Origin: Apoderus coryli
Taxonomy: Eukaryota; Arthropoda; Insecta; Coleoptera; Attelabidae
Reading direction: 5' to 3'
Assembly (NCBI GenBank): GCA_911728435.2
Contig: OU452199.1
Coordinates: forward strand, 1,178,001 to 1,242,000
Length of the DNA: 64,000 nucleotides
The position numbers and the translations under genes were made by a program. Each line of letters opens with the position of its first letter. Positions within the stretch are counted from its first letter, which is position 1. The notes beneath the pieces were generated by a model that ran no database searches, was not told where the DNA came from, and saw only the letters and a program-made list of their open reading frames with translations. This document shows positions 23,256 through 34,660 of the stretch, in pieces.

Positions 23256-23628
23256 TTACTTACACAAAACTAATGAATGGCAAATATCAGTTGTTGTGGT
23301 TAGAAAACTCAATTTTTTTATTTTTATAATAATAATAATAATAATAATAACTTTATTCACCTTCAATTATACATAATCATGTACTTAGGTACGTCCAAGT
23401 TAGACTTACAAATTACAAGCACAGTAAGTATTACTAATACAAGTACAAATATTGTCTTAAGTGTCAACCACAAATATAAGTAAATTAAAAGTGTTAATTT
23501 AAAATTCGTCAAATAAATAAATAAATAAAAACACTTGACACATACACTTAATCATCTGTACAATATACACAGAACTCCTGCAGCGTATAAAAAACTCCAT
23601 CGATCAAAAATTTCTTCAGTTTTGATTT

Positions 23629-24053
23629 TGAACTTTTTTATTTGTAGATTTAGAAGAAAAAGTCATTCTTTATAAAAACGTCTGCTTGTGTCAAAACTAC
23701 AATTTCGAGTACGAAATTTACGATTACTATACAGGGTATATCAAAAATAACATTTTTAATGATTTTGATTTCCTTGTTTTTTTTTTTAATTTTATTATTT
23801 TAATAGTAGCTATGAAATTAACCACTTTGAGAAAAAAGTTTATTAGTGTTTTTTGCACAATTGGTGTAATAAATCACGGTTTTGAAAATATTTTCATAAA
23901 ATTAAAAAAAAAAAACAAAAAAATCAAAATCATTAAAAATATTATTTTTGATATACCCTGTATAGTAATCGTAAATTTGGTATTTGAATTTGTAGTTTTG
24001 ACACAAGCAGACGTTTTTATAAAGAATGACTTTTTCTTCTAAATCGACAAATA
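23629..24053. repeat. Small palindromic element (about 425 bp)
   Basis: The two arms (TTTGTAGATTTAGAAG at the left, CTTCTAAATCGACAAA at the right) mirror each other around about 23,841, with TACAGGGTATATC and GATATACCCTGTA inside. It starts at the base where the right arm of the giant palindrome ends. The long plus-strand open frame here is a by-product of the repeat. Confidence 0.75.
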
Positions 24054-25807
24054 AACATTGTATAATAGTAATAGTAGAGAACTAAAAGAACCGTGCTAGT
24101 GCCAAATCCGGACCTGCATACTATATACCGTGTGTCCAATAAACCTAACGATATATTATTATTGTAAGCGCAAAATAAAAATTTAAAAAACACGCACAAA
24201 AATAACAACTTACTTTGACAATAATTATTCTTTTCAACTAAACAAAACTCTAAATCAACAAAATTAAACTTCAAACCTATCGCGAACTCAGAGTACTTAC
24301 ACTATGTAATGTCTTTTATCTAATGTAAAACAATAGTAAGAATATACCGGCACATTAAAAGCGTATTTTATCTTTCATAAAAGCGTCCCGGCGCGTTGAC
24401 CATGAACATTTGCACAAACAAAACATGTGCGGATCGAGAGCATCCTGACGCTTTTTATGAGGACATAAACTCCCGATATATCCCGTACAAAACTATATGG
24501 CACATACATACAAATTTATAGGTACTATTTTATAAAGAATTTAATTAAATTAAACAACATTGCTATATAATTACGTAGGTATCCCTTTATTTATTATTTT
24601 TTTATATAAGTAGGTACCTATTATTGCATGTAGGTAATTCTATTTATTTCCAAATATTATTTTTCAAATAGTTTTTGTTCTTATTATACCTATTTATTCG
24701 TTACAATCGTGCGGTGAATAATTTTATAAAAGTTGCATTACAATATTTGTTTTGTTTGAAATTTAATGCAAATAGCTATAAGATGGTCGATGACACGTTT
24801 GTGCAGTTCGTCTAAGCCCGGATTAGACAGCTAAACCTTAATATTGCTGCTATTTCAATTCATAGAAAGATGTTATGTACACAATTGGCGAAGGTATTAT
24901 TATAATATTATTAAAAAAGTTCTTGTGGAGATCGCTATTGCACCATTCGTTACTGTTTACTGCTGCCTCAGATTTTTCGTTAGATTTTATATTAGGTACA
25001 AATCGGTTGGTTTACAAATAGTTTAATTTAAGTAATAACCATCTGTTTTATTTTTTATATGTACCTACTTACCTAGTTCAAATAAAATTAATAAATACTA
25101 AATATATAGTAAAGGACACTGGCGCAATATGCACAAAACCAATGTATTTCAGACGTCACGTCACGGCACAGTATCATCACTAGTGATGGGCAGATCGCAA
25201 CAAATCTTTGGAAAATTCTCATCATCTCCAGTAAATCTCTTAGGTTTTATTTTATCAAAAAAATAACCAGAACTAATGCGATTTATTTGGTTATAACTGA
25301 ATAGACCGATTTGTAAAAGTACTTCGCGAGTGAGTAGTACATTTAATTTACACTCCTTTAAACTGCTATAAAGACAATGGCGTTATCCTTATCAGCATAA
25401 TATTTGTTTTTGATTAAAGTTAGTACCGCCTAAGCGAGTACTAACTTTATGGTCTCTTGCCACTTTTCCAGTAGTATACAGCCAGCTCAGTTTTTATTTT
25501 TATTAAATGAATTGACAATTAACTGAGAAAGTTTAATTAACAAAATGAGCGATAGGTTATCATGTTACATCATTGCAACTGAGATGTAGAAGGAAAACGT
25601 TTATTGACACTTGTTTACCAACGTCAACTACTAAATGTCATTGAAAATGACAGTAGTAAAAGACGAAACAGATACCATGTATTGAATGTGTCAGTTTCTT
25701 ATTAAAAAAATAATAAAAACTTACTAAATTACATTATTTTATTGTGACAAAAATCGAACAAAACAAAGAGAAAAAGTGGCTGCGCTGGAATACAATAATT
25801 ACAAAAC
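24054..25807. other. Intergenic region upstream of Rab8
   Basis: No supported exon. A perfect 11-bp hairpin (AAAGTTAGTAC at 25,416-25,426 and GTACTAACTTT at 25,438-25,448) lies inside a short dispersed repeat that recurs in inverse orientation at 51,055-51,122. The last few hundred bases presumably carry the Rab8 promoter, but no motif decides its position. Confidence 0.4.
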
Positions 25808-28800
25808 ATGGCAAAAACATACGATTATTTATTCAAGTTATTGTTAATAGGTGACTCCGGTGTAGGAAAAACTTGTGTTTTATTTAGATTCTCTGAAGAT
25901 GCATTCAATACAACGTTTATATCTACGATAGGTGAGTCAGGAGGTTTCGATTTCGACTAGGTAAACTACCTGTGGAATAAAATTGTTAGATCTATAATAA
26001 TAATACTTCAGCAACTATTTAGTGAAATAAAAGGGACCACACCTAATAATTATTGTAGAATAGGGACAGTCGTTAAATTATGTATGGATACTAATTTATT
26101 AATGATCGTCTTTGTGTTATTTGGTTTTGGTATATATTTAAATATTAAGTGATGACTAACAGATCATATTTAAGGAAAATATAATACAATACTTGTTATT
26201 GTGTTACATATTTTTCTACCTAAATCGTAAATTATTTATTGGTGATTTTATATAAGTATTTCCCGAAAATGTTCATCAGTTAGGTATTTATTTTTTTTAA
26301 ATCGAGGTTAGGTTAGAATTTTTTATGGCAAAAAGTCAATAGGTACGAAGATACAGGGTGTAAAGTTTATATTTTAATAATACTGTTTTAGATTGTAGTA
26401 TATTTATATTAGTCGTTTTATATCTTTCTAGGCATTGATTTTAAAATACGGACAATAGATTTAGATGGAAAGAAAATTAAATTACAAATATGGTAAGTAA
26501 ATTTGACATAGACATATATTTTAACAGTTCTTCTGTCTTGGGTTTTCCAAGGATTACCTAATTGCAGTAGGATCTTCCTAAAAATAATTGTCTTCTATGG
26601 TTTAGGGATACAGCAGGCCAGGAACGCTTCCGCACGATCACCACAGCGTACTACAGAGGCGCAATGGGTATTATGTTAGTGTACGATATAACGAATGAGA
26701 AAAGTTTTGAAAATATCAAGAATTGGATACGAAATATTGAGGAGAACGCCTCGGCGGATGTCGAGAAAATGTTGTTAGGTAACAAATGTGAATTGGAGGA
26801 GAAACGGCAAGTGTCAAAAGAACGTGGCGAACAATTAGCAATTGAATATGGTATTAAATTTATTGAGACCAGTGCGAAGGCTAGTATCAGAGTGGAGGAG
26901 GCGTTTTTCACATTAGCTAGAGATATTAAAGCGAAAATGGAAAAGAAATTGGTAAGTTTATTGATTCATTTAATTCATTGATTAAACTTTTATTTTTACA
27001 CATAATAAACAACTTTACAATCATTACAAATCAAAATAAAATAAAAGAGTACTTGAAACGGGAATGGAGTCCGATTGGTTTGGCACAGCAGTGCCAAACT
27101 TTTTTGAGGTTGCACATCATTGCACTCAACGTCGTTTATATGCGGGGCATTATTGCCTCTATTGGTTTTATAAAAAAAACATAGAGCCCTAAAATTAAAA
27201 ACTGCAAGGGGGAGTTTTTAACCGACTCTAGGGACAATTTACCTGTATTACCCCAGTCTACCAGAAACAGGCAGTCATTAACAACCGTTAATTTTCTAAC
27301 CGCCGATATAAAGGAGGCAGTGGCGGGTTTGAAGCAAGACTCGAGTCCTCGTCCGGACGAAAGTCCTCCGATGTTTCTTCAGAGATGCATTGAATCATTA
27401 TTACGACCATTGGCCACGTCAATGCCGGAGGAATGGTTGTCTGCTGTCGTGATACCTATATTTAAAAAGGGTGACAAGTTCGCTATAGAAGATGAGTGAG
27501 GATGACATCAATATTTCAAAAACCTCAAATTAGGAACTGAGCAACAGTTTCATCGGTTTTACCGTTTACTGTTTTACGACTAATAATAATAATAAATTTT
27601 ATAGGACGATGATGATCTTTGAGATTTCAAGGATTCTGTCTGCATATTTAATTATACATTTATAATTATTTTACTTATATTGTTTTTGGTAGTGTTCATT
27701 GTCCTAAAATTGACAAACTATTAGCTAACAGTCTATGCGTTATTAAAATGCAATTTGTATATTTTTGCCAAAGGTGAAGGTTGCTTATACTGTAGAAATA
27801 ACAAAATATATTTTTAGACATACTTACGTACAGTTTTCTAAGTACTTCACTTATTTTTTTTGTGTATTTAATTCAATTCAATATTTTAAATTATTACTGA
27901 GAATAATAAACTTGAAAAGAAAAATCAAAAATCAATTTTTAAACAACTATTCAAAATCCTACAACTTTTTAAGTATTTAATAATTGTTTTCAATGTGCTT
28001 TTGGGTGGCAGCAAGAAGTAATTTTGCGCAAAAATATGAAATAAATATGCATGTACTTTATTCAAAATATGCCAAAAAAATGTAATTTATATTATTAAAT
28101 TAAAGAAGTAATCCATTAGATGCAGTGGAGTGTAATATAATTACAATAAAACAAAAATCATCGTCTCCACTATTTAATTAGTCCATAAATTATGTCAAAG
28201 GGACATGTTTCGGAGACTCAGCTCCATCATCATGGTGGTATAAAATGTTCACTTTGTGAAGGCAGAGCTCCTAACAGTGTTAACCTAACAGTCTGTTAGG
28301 AGCTCTGCCTTAAATAGTGGAGACGATGATTTTTGTTTTATTGTAATTTATATTATTTTTTCTTCTTTGGATATCGGGTTCTTGAAAACAATTTATTTTT
28401 TATTTTTAGCGAAAGTTACATTTCGCTTGTGTAACTTTATTACTACGTTTCGGTGATGGTTTATGGTTTTCTTCAGGTCATTCTATTATTTATTTTTTAT
28501 TACAGTCTGTTACTAAAACTTAGAATACAAACTAAACATTCTAAGAGGAAAAACTTTTTTATTTGTCGATTTAGAAGAAAAAGTCATTCTTTATAAAAAC
28601 GTCTGCTTGTGTCGAAACTACAATTTCAAATACCAAATTTACGATTACTATACAGGGTATATCAAAAATAACATTTTTAATGATTTTGTTTTTTTTTTTA
28701 ATTTTATGAAAATATTTTCAAAACCGTGATTTATTACACCAATTGTGCAAAAAACACTAATAAACTTTTTTCTCAAAGTGGTTAATTTCATAGCTACTAT

Positions 28801-31719
28801 TAAAATAATAAAATTAAAAAAAAATAGAAAATTAAAATCATTAAAAATGTGATTTTTGATATACCCTGTATAGTAATCGTAAATTTGGTATTTGAATTTG
28901 TAGTTTTGACACAAGCAGACGTTTTTATAAAGAATGACTTTTTCTTCTAAATCGACAAATAAAAAGGTTTTTCCTCTTCCAAACTCTATCCGTGGACACA
29001 TTGTATATATCGAAGGACATCACGTTTACAGTCACATAAAGTTTAAAAATATTTGCTAATATCTTAAATTAATAATTTAATTTACGTAAATAATTGGAAA
29101 TTAAACTTAAAAGTTGTAACAATAATACACAATTGGTGAGAACACCTTACCGGCAATCAGGAGATGTTGGGTTCGACTCCAACTTGCGACATCGAATTTT
29201 TTTTTCAGTTCTTATGCAATATGAGTTTATTTCATGTTTCTATAAATATACAATTAAATATTTCGGACAATTTTCCACCAAAAGTTCTTGCCTTCTGTCG
29301 GAATACATATAGGGTGAAGTAGACATACCATGGTTTTGGAAATTTATGTGATTACTCAGGTCTACCCAATCTATCAGTCTATAATATTGTCATATTTGTA
29401 CGATTTCCGGTTATACCGGAAGTTGGTACCAAATTTCTTATTTCAAACATATTATTATATTTTTGGATTCTCCATAAATTTTGGAGTATTTTAGTTTGAC
29501 ACTTCCCTATATTTATTTTCAACTGTTTTTGAATACTTAAATAATTTACCACTATATTTCGTATTTTTTGAACCTTCTTGTATATTTTTATGGTCTACAT
29601 TTGTGGGGTAACATATTGATACACTATTTTAGGAAATAAAAATACTTCATTATTATTTCCGTGTCAAAATTTACAGAACAACGTTTCGTTGCATTATTTG
29701 CAACTTCTTCAGGTTTTTTTTTTTTATTTTTTTAAACTTTTTGACACAAGTTTACTATCAACTTTTTATTAAAATTGTGTATAAAAAAAACACAGAGTAA
29801 GACATTATTTGACATGTGTTACAATTACAACACTTATACGCAAAATACATCTAATTAAAATCAGTCGTTTAAATTATAAATATTTAAAAAAAAAAAACCT
29901 GAAGAAGTTGCAAATAATGCAACGAAACGTTATTTTGTAAATTTTGAACTATTTTTATTTCCGTGTCAAAATTTACAAAACAATGTTTCGTTGCATTATT
30001 TGCAACTTCTTCAGGTTTTTTTTTCTTTTCTTCTTTTTTAAAATAATGTATCAATGTAAACCATAAAAATGTAAATAATTTACTTTGAATTTTTTTGGTA
30101 TAAAACAGGTCTCTCGAAAATATTTGCCATTTTGTCAGTTGAATAGACAGAATCTTGAATTTTGAAAGGTAGTTCAATAACATCTTAAACATATCAACTA
30201 TCTTGAGAAATTGACGCATCTGGTTACAGGGTGGTCGCAAATTACTATAGTATGCTCTACTACTAAAAATAGGCATAAGTCTTTGTTTTTTAAATCGCAC
30301 ACCTTGTATATTATCAAATGTTCTGAAATACAATCAAATTTGCTTTGAAATTGTATATCATGTTCCTACACCTAAACTGTAGGGCACAGATTTGTGGTTT
30401 TTAGTTCTTGATGCTTCACCAGCGAAGAAATGGTTATCGATGACTAAAAAGTTCATTAAAACATTTTAGCATTTTGAATAATTGAGTAAAAATTATTATT
30501 TTTGTACAATGCTTTTAATTTAGTGATTTAATTAATTATATAATCACTGGTTTGGTTATAACTTTAGTCATAAATCTGTTTGTAGCAAACGTATTTCTTC
30601 CAGTTTTACTAATACACTATTTTTTTCTTTTCTTGATTTTCTTCATGCTGACCATAAATATTTTGGCAGAAGGTAATTATGAACTATTGTTTTAACAATA
30701 TTACAATTAACCTGCATGCCATTTTTTTGATCTTCTAGGGATATTCGCAAAAAAACTCTTTAACAAAATCATAAAAATCGATAAATCTTGTACCATGGAT
30801 TTCATCACTAATAATTCACTGATATAGTTTCTTTTCTACCATTTATCAATACGATTGGAACAGGAGTTATTGTTGGACCTATCGTGTTGGTTAAACGTCG
30901 AGAAGAAACAGTTGAACTTTCATCATTTAGCTTGAGCTTAATCTAACTTGAAGATATTAAACTTATGGGCAGTTTTATGCATCCAAAACTGTCGCAGGCT
31001 GATCACATGTTCTGCCACCATACTACATTACATTAGGAATCCTAGATGACCCCGTACGCTGGTGGAAATAGGACCAAAATCCCCTGGGATCAGTTTTTAA
31101 AGTATCCTGAATATTCTGCATATAATTGCGGTAAGAAATCAGATTTAATCAACCGCCGGAGTCTCTTAAATTCTGTATAATATCCATTATCATGAGTTCT
31201 CTTGAATTTAAATTTCATCCTTTTGCTTAATATTAGATATTATAATTATTATATTATATCAGGAGTGAACCAAGCCGGAAATGATCTTGCATAATTTTGA
31301 AATTTAGGTACGTGCAAATCAAATAATGCATAGAGTCTCTTATAGAAGCTTCCAGCAGCATCGTCAACATCAATGCACAGTTTCAAATACGACCAATCTG
31401 TAGCAAGAATTGAGTCATACAAAGAAATGAAATCACAATCACACAATAATATGGCTGATGATGAGACCATAGATCTCTGGAAATATGTTCCACTTTTAAT
31501 ATTACTAATAAACAATTTGTTTGGGGTCATTGCTTCCATTTTTTTTATATTTTAGCATGTTACGAGTTTCCACTCAAAAATGTTGAGACTTCTTAATTTA
31601 TTTGTTACATTTTCTTTGTTTAGGAGGCGAGCAATCCACCAAAAGGTGGCCACCAATTGCGGGCATCAGAACCCCAGAAACGGCCCACGAGTTGGTTGTC
31701 GAGATGCACCATACTTTGA
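25808..31719 (+). CDS. Rab8: Rab8 small GTPase (four exons, complete)
   Basis: Exons 25,808-25,931, 26,432-26,492, 26,606-26,951 and 31,624-31,719 join in frame to 208 codons. All borders are GT/AG. The protein starts [15 protein letters not shown] and has the P-loop GDSGVGKT (15-22), the DTAGQERF switch II, the GNKCEL nucleotide motif and ETSAK. The last exon encodes [12 protein letters not shown] and ends WLSRC-TIL, a CAAX-type prenylation site. Length and sequence agree with insect Rab8, which directs vesicle traffic from the Golgi to the plasma membrane and cilium. The third intron is 4.7 kb and packed with repeats, so gene finders may miss the short last exon. No defect was seen. Confidence 0.95.
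27236..27500 (+). mobile_element. LINE reverse transcriptase fragment in the Rab8 intron
   Basis: One frame reads [29 protein letters not shown] and [16 protein letters not shown], the segment just before and at the start of a non-LTR reverse transcriptase domain (the KKGDK block). It stops at TGA. Both ends are truncated; there is no 3' tail. Confidence 0.7.
28141..28348. repeat. 208-bp fold-back element with a hammerhead-like core
   Basis: TTACAATAAAACAAAAATC and TCGTCTCCACTATTT at the left end are mirrored exactly at the right end (28,313-28,348). An inner pair, CAGAGCTCCTAACAG and CTGTTAGGAGCTCTG, forms a second hairpin. On the minus strand 28,232-28,207 reads TGATGA, then GGAG-CTGAGT-CTCC, then GAAAC. 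This is the order of a hammerhead ribozyme core except that the conserved first C is A. Confidence 0.6.
28545..28976. repeat. Small palindromic element, copy in the Rab8 intron
   Basis: It mirrors around 28,760 (GAGGAAAAACTTTTTTATTTG at the left end versus its near complement at the right) and is the same family as 20,020-20,990 and 23,629-24,053. The sequence CTCTATCCGTGGACACATTG follows on the right, as in the copies at the palindrome centre. Confidence 0.75.
29108..29205 (+). other. tRNA-like sequence (SINE head or tRNA pseudogene)
   Basis: The sequence contains TTGGTGAGAAC, similar to an A box, and GGTTCGACTCC, an exact match to the polymerase III B box. GTTGTAA near 29,112 can pair with TTGCGAC just after the B-box arm, like an acceptor stem, and a run of nine T follows as a terminator-like signal. 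The T-arm stem has mismatches, so a functional tRNA is unlikely. Confidence 0.4.
29661..30015. ncRNA. Three hammerhead-ribozyme-like motifs
   Basis: Each copy reads CTGAAGA, then a perfect stem II of GTTGCA and TGCAAC closed by AATAA, then GAAAC. Plus-strand copy: 29,899-29,939. Minus-strand copies: 29,713-29,670 and 30,015-29,972. CUGANGA and GAAA around a hairpin is the catalytic core of hammerhead ribozymes. After GAAA a short stem III (ACA or ACG against TGT) places GTA at the expected cleavage site in all three. For the 29,713 copy a distal helix I pairs GTGTCAAAA with TTTTGACAC (29,661-29,669 and 29,739-29,747), but an A-rich bulge separates it from the core. Hammerheads occur in Penelope-like elements and retrozymes. 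Activity is not established. Confidence 0.55.
31249..31560 (-). mobile_element. LINE ORF2 fragment (endonuclease to RT linker)
   Basis: The minus-strand frame contains [30 protein letters not shown] and HVPKF, ending [10 protein letters not shown]. This is the linker after the endonuclease in Jockey-type ORF2. It sits in the third Rab8 intron, just before the last exon. Both ends are truncated. Confidence 0.7.
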
Positions 31720-32323
31720 CCAACAACAACCACAACTTTGTCGTTATTTTATTATTTGATTTTTTCGATTCAAATCGTACTATTGTTCGTAAATATGTCG
31801 TCACAAACTAGTCATACTTGTGTAATATGATGGTTGGTTGAATCCAGAATATTAAGTTTGTGACCAGGTAAAAAAATCAGTTAAAAAATAATTTAAAAAC
31901 AAAAAACAATGAAGAAAACGTCAATGTCCCACCGATAAAGTTTCATAGAAACTAATATTTTAATATAAAAGTGAAACATTTATTATTTTTATTGTTTGTT
32001 TTTATTTATTTAATTTTTTTAATGGTGGGAATTTCAAGAATTAATATGTGTAAGCCCCGAAACTATGACTGTTTGAATTTGGCAACATTGTAACAGAAAG
32101 GCGTCTAGCAGCACTCGGTGGCTCAATGTTAACAGATCTGTTTGCGAATGAGTCTAATTTAGAGATCGTCGAGAGGCTAATGAACCTGACTTTAATTGTT
32201 CCCGACCGCAGAACGAAATGTTGATCCCCTTTTTGTTGATCAGCCGTTTCGTTTCTCTATATGCCTTTGTGCACCTAAGACTAATCCTGCCATTTGCTTC
32301 AGTTTACGCACCCTAGATTGTCA

Positions 32324-34510
32324 GACATAATGTTAATATGCCTTCTCCAGATGCCTCTCTGTAAGGCTTCTAGAGCGCAGCGGTGATCTCCTGCCTGGAA
32401 TATAGTGGGACTTTTGCCAATGGATTCAAAGAGTTTGGCCAGTTTTCCCTTGCTAGCTTTGACATAATGTTAATATGCCTTCTCCAGATGTCTCTCTGTA
32501 CGGCTTCTAGAGCATAGCGGTGATCTCCTGCCTGGAATATAGTGAGACTTTTGCCAATGGATTCAAAGAGTTTGGCCAGTTTTCCCTTGCTAGCTTTGAC
32601 ATAATGTTAATATGCCTTCTCCAGATGCCTCTCTGTACGGCTTCTAGAGCACAGCGGTGATCTCCTGCCTGGAATATAGTGGGACTTTTGCCAATGGATT
32701 CAAAGAGTTTGGCCAGTTTTCCTTTGCTAGCTTTGACATAATGTTAATATGCCTTCTCCAGATGCCTCTCTGTAAGGCTTCTAGAGCACAGCGGTGATCT
32801 CCTGCCTGGAATATAGTGGGAGTTTTGCCAATGGATTCAAAGAGTTTGGCCAGTTTTCCCTTACTAGCTTTGACATAATGTTAATATGCCTTCTCCAGAT
32901 GCCTCTCTGTAAAGCTTCTAGAGCACAGCAGTGGTCTTCTGCCTGGAATATAGTGGGACTTTTGTCAATGGATTCAAAGAGTTTGGCCAGTTTTCCCTTG
33001 CTAGCTTTGACATAATGTTAATATGCCTTCTCCAGATGCCTCTCTGTAAGGCTTCTAGAGCACAGCGGTGATCTCCTGCCTGGAATATAGTGGGACTTTT
33101 GTCAATGGATTCAAAGAGTTTGGCCAGTTTTCCCTTGCTAGCTTTGACATAATGTTAATATGCCTTCTCCAGATGCCTCTCTGTAAGGCTTCTAGAGCGC
33201 AGCGGTGATCTGTCTGGAATATAGTGGGACTTTTGCCAATGGAATCAAAGAGTTTGGCCAGTTTTCCCTTGCTAGTTTTGACATAATGTTAATATGCCTT
33301 CTCCAGATGCCTCTCTGTAAGGCTTCTAGAGCACAGCGGTGATCTCCTGCCTGGAATATAGTGGGACTTTTGCCAATGGATTCACAGAGTTTTGCCAGTT
33401 TTCCCTTGCTAGCTTTGACATAATGTTAATATGCCTTCTCCAGATGCCTCTCTGTAAGGCTTCTAGAGCACAGCGGTGATCTCCTGCCTGGAATATAGTG
33501 GGACTTTTGCCAATGGATTCAAAGAGTTTGGCCAGTTTTCCCTTGCTAGCTTTGACATAATGTTAATATGCCTTCTCCAGATGCCTCTCTGTAAGGCTTC
33601 TAGAGCACAGCGGTGATCTCCTGCCTGGAATATAGTGGGATATTTGCCAATGGATTCAAAGAGTTTGGCCAGTTTTCCGTTGCTAGCTTTGACATAATGT
33701 TAATCTGCCTTCTCCAGATGCCTCTCTGTAAGGCTTCTAGAGCACAGCGGTGATCTCCTGCCTGGAATATAGTGGGATATTTGCCAATGGATTCAAAGAG
33801 TTTGGCCAGTTTTCCCTTGCTAGCTTTGACATAATGTTAATATGCCTTCTCCAGATGCCTTTCTGTAAGGCTTCTAGAGCACAGCGGTGATCTCCTGCCT
33901 GGAATATAGTGGGACTTTTGCCAATGGATTCAAAGAGTTTGGTCAGTTTTCCCTTGCTAGCTTTGACATAATGTTAATATGCCTTCTCCAGATGCCTCTC
34001 TGTAAGGCTTCTAGAGCACAGCAGTGATCTCCTGCCTGGAATATAGTAGGACTTTTTCCAATTGATTCAAAGAGTTTGGCCAGTTTTCCCTTGCTAGCTT
34101 TGACATAATGTTAATATGCCTTCTCCAGATGCCTCTCTGTAAGGCTTCTAGAGCACAGCGGTGATCTCCTGCCTGGAATATAGTGGGACTTTTGCCAATG
34201 GATTCAAAGAGTTTGGCCAGTTTTCCCTTGCTAGCTTTGACATAATGTTAATATGCCTTCTCCAGATGCCTCTCTGTAAGGCTTCTAGAGCACAGCGGTG
34301 ATCTCCTGCCTGGAATATAGTGGGATATTTGCCAATGGATTCAAAGAGTTTGGCCAGTTTTCCCTTGCTAGCTTTGACATAATGTTAATATGCCTTCTCC
34401 AGATGCCTCTCTGTAAGGCTTCTAGAGCACAGCGGTGATCTCCTGTCTGGAATATAGTAGGACTTTTGCCAATGGATTCAAAGAGTTTGACCAGTTTTCC
34501 CTTGTGTTTT
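32324..34510. repeat. 137-bp tandem array, about 16 copies
   Basis: Units start (GACATAATGTTAATATG) at 32,324, 32,461, 32,598, 32,735, 32,872, 33,009, 33,146, 33,280 and every 137 bp to 34,376; one unit is 134 bp. Copies are highly alike. Read on the minus strand a unit encodes KLFESIGKSPTIFQ and EALQRGIWRRHINIMS, which is part of a retroelement RNase H domain. Because 137 is not a multiple of three, the frame is lost between units. The rightmost unit is joined to the intact upstream part of the same domain (VWYTDGSK at 34,540), showing that the array grew inside a retroelement copy. Confidence 0.9.
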
Positions 34511-34660
34511 GACCCGTCAGTATACCACACGGATGTATTCTCTGCTAGCCATTTTCCCTCGTTTGGTAATCTTTAATGACTACTTCGAATGGAATTTCAA
34601 AGTCATGTTTGCTTGGAAAAGCATCCATCGGGGTTTTTTGTGAATCTAATTGTATTAGGT
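34505..34660 (-). pseudogene. RNase H domain fragment of a retroelement
   Basis: The minus strand reads PNEGKWLAENTSVWYTDGSK, the first catalytic strand of RNase H (the aspartate in YTDGSK). Further upstream, in another frame, PSKHDFEIPFEVVI continues the element. It is the parent of the 137-bp array; downstream sequence at 32,090-32,323 may be the other end of the same element. Confidence 0.65.

Larger units (their letters stand above)
17427..23628. repeat. 6.2 kb near-perfect inverted repeat (giant palindrome)
   Basis: Every landmark on the left arm has its reverse complement at 41,055 minus its position, for example 18,437 and 22,618, or 19,021 and 22,034. Translated frames on the two arms are identical over tens of residues. 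Identity appears close to 100 percent from 17,427 to about 20,260 on the left and from about 20,795 to 23,628 on the right, with one mismatch noticed (near 20,215 versus 20,840). Towards the centre the arms diverge, and a spacer of roughly 280 bp does not pair. The left arm starts inside the reverse transcriptase frame of the LINE; the right arm ends exactly where a small palindromic element begins. It is therefore an inverted duplication younger than the LINE insertion, or an assembly fault. Confidence 0.9.

Noticed and set aside
17427..23628. Mirror-image small frames on both arms (75, 60, 72 and 98 codons) as duplicated genes
   Set aside because: They are short, lack domains and lie in fold-back or palindromic elements. 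Their identity only reflects the inverted duplication.
20196..24042. Repeated protein with [15 protein letters not shown] as a gene family
   Set aside because: The frame exists because the palindromic element is AT-rich and stop-poor in that phase. The same DNA is read in both directions at each copy, and no start or splice structure is shared.
24844..25026. Short plus-strand frame upstream of Rab8
   Set aside because: Hydrophobic AT-rich codons, no homology recognised, no splice sites in phase.
28142..28350. microRNA precursor
   Set aside because: The hairpin is long and nearly perfect with nested hairpins, more like a fold-back transposon than a pre-miRNA.
29108..29205. Functional tRNA gene
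   Set aside because: The B box is perfect and an acceptor stem can be drawn, but the T-arm stem has mismatches and the D and anticodon arms are poor. Kept only as tRNA-like.
31602..31811. Plus-strand frame over the end of Rab8
   Set aside because: It is the wrong frame of the last Rab8 exon (31,624-31,719), which continues the GTPase in another phase.
32324..34510. CRISPR-like regular array
   Set aside because: Units are contiguous 137-bp copies without unique spacers, in a eukaryotic context, and encode RNase H sequence.
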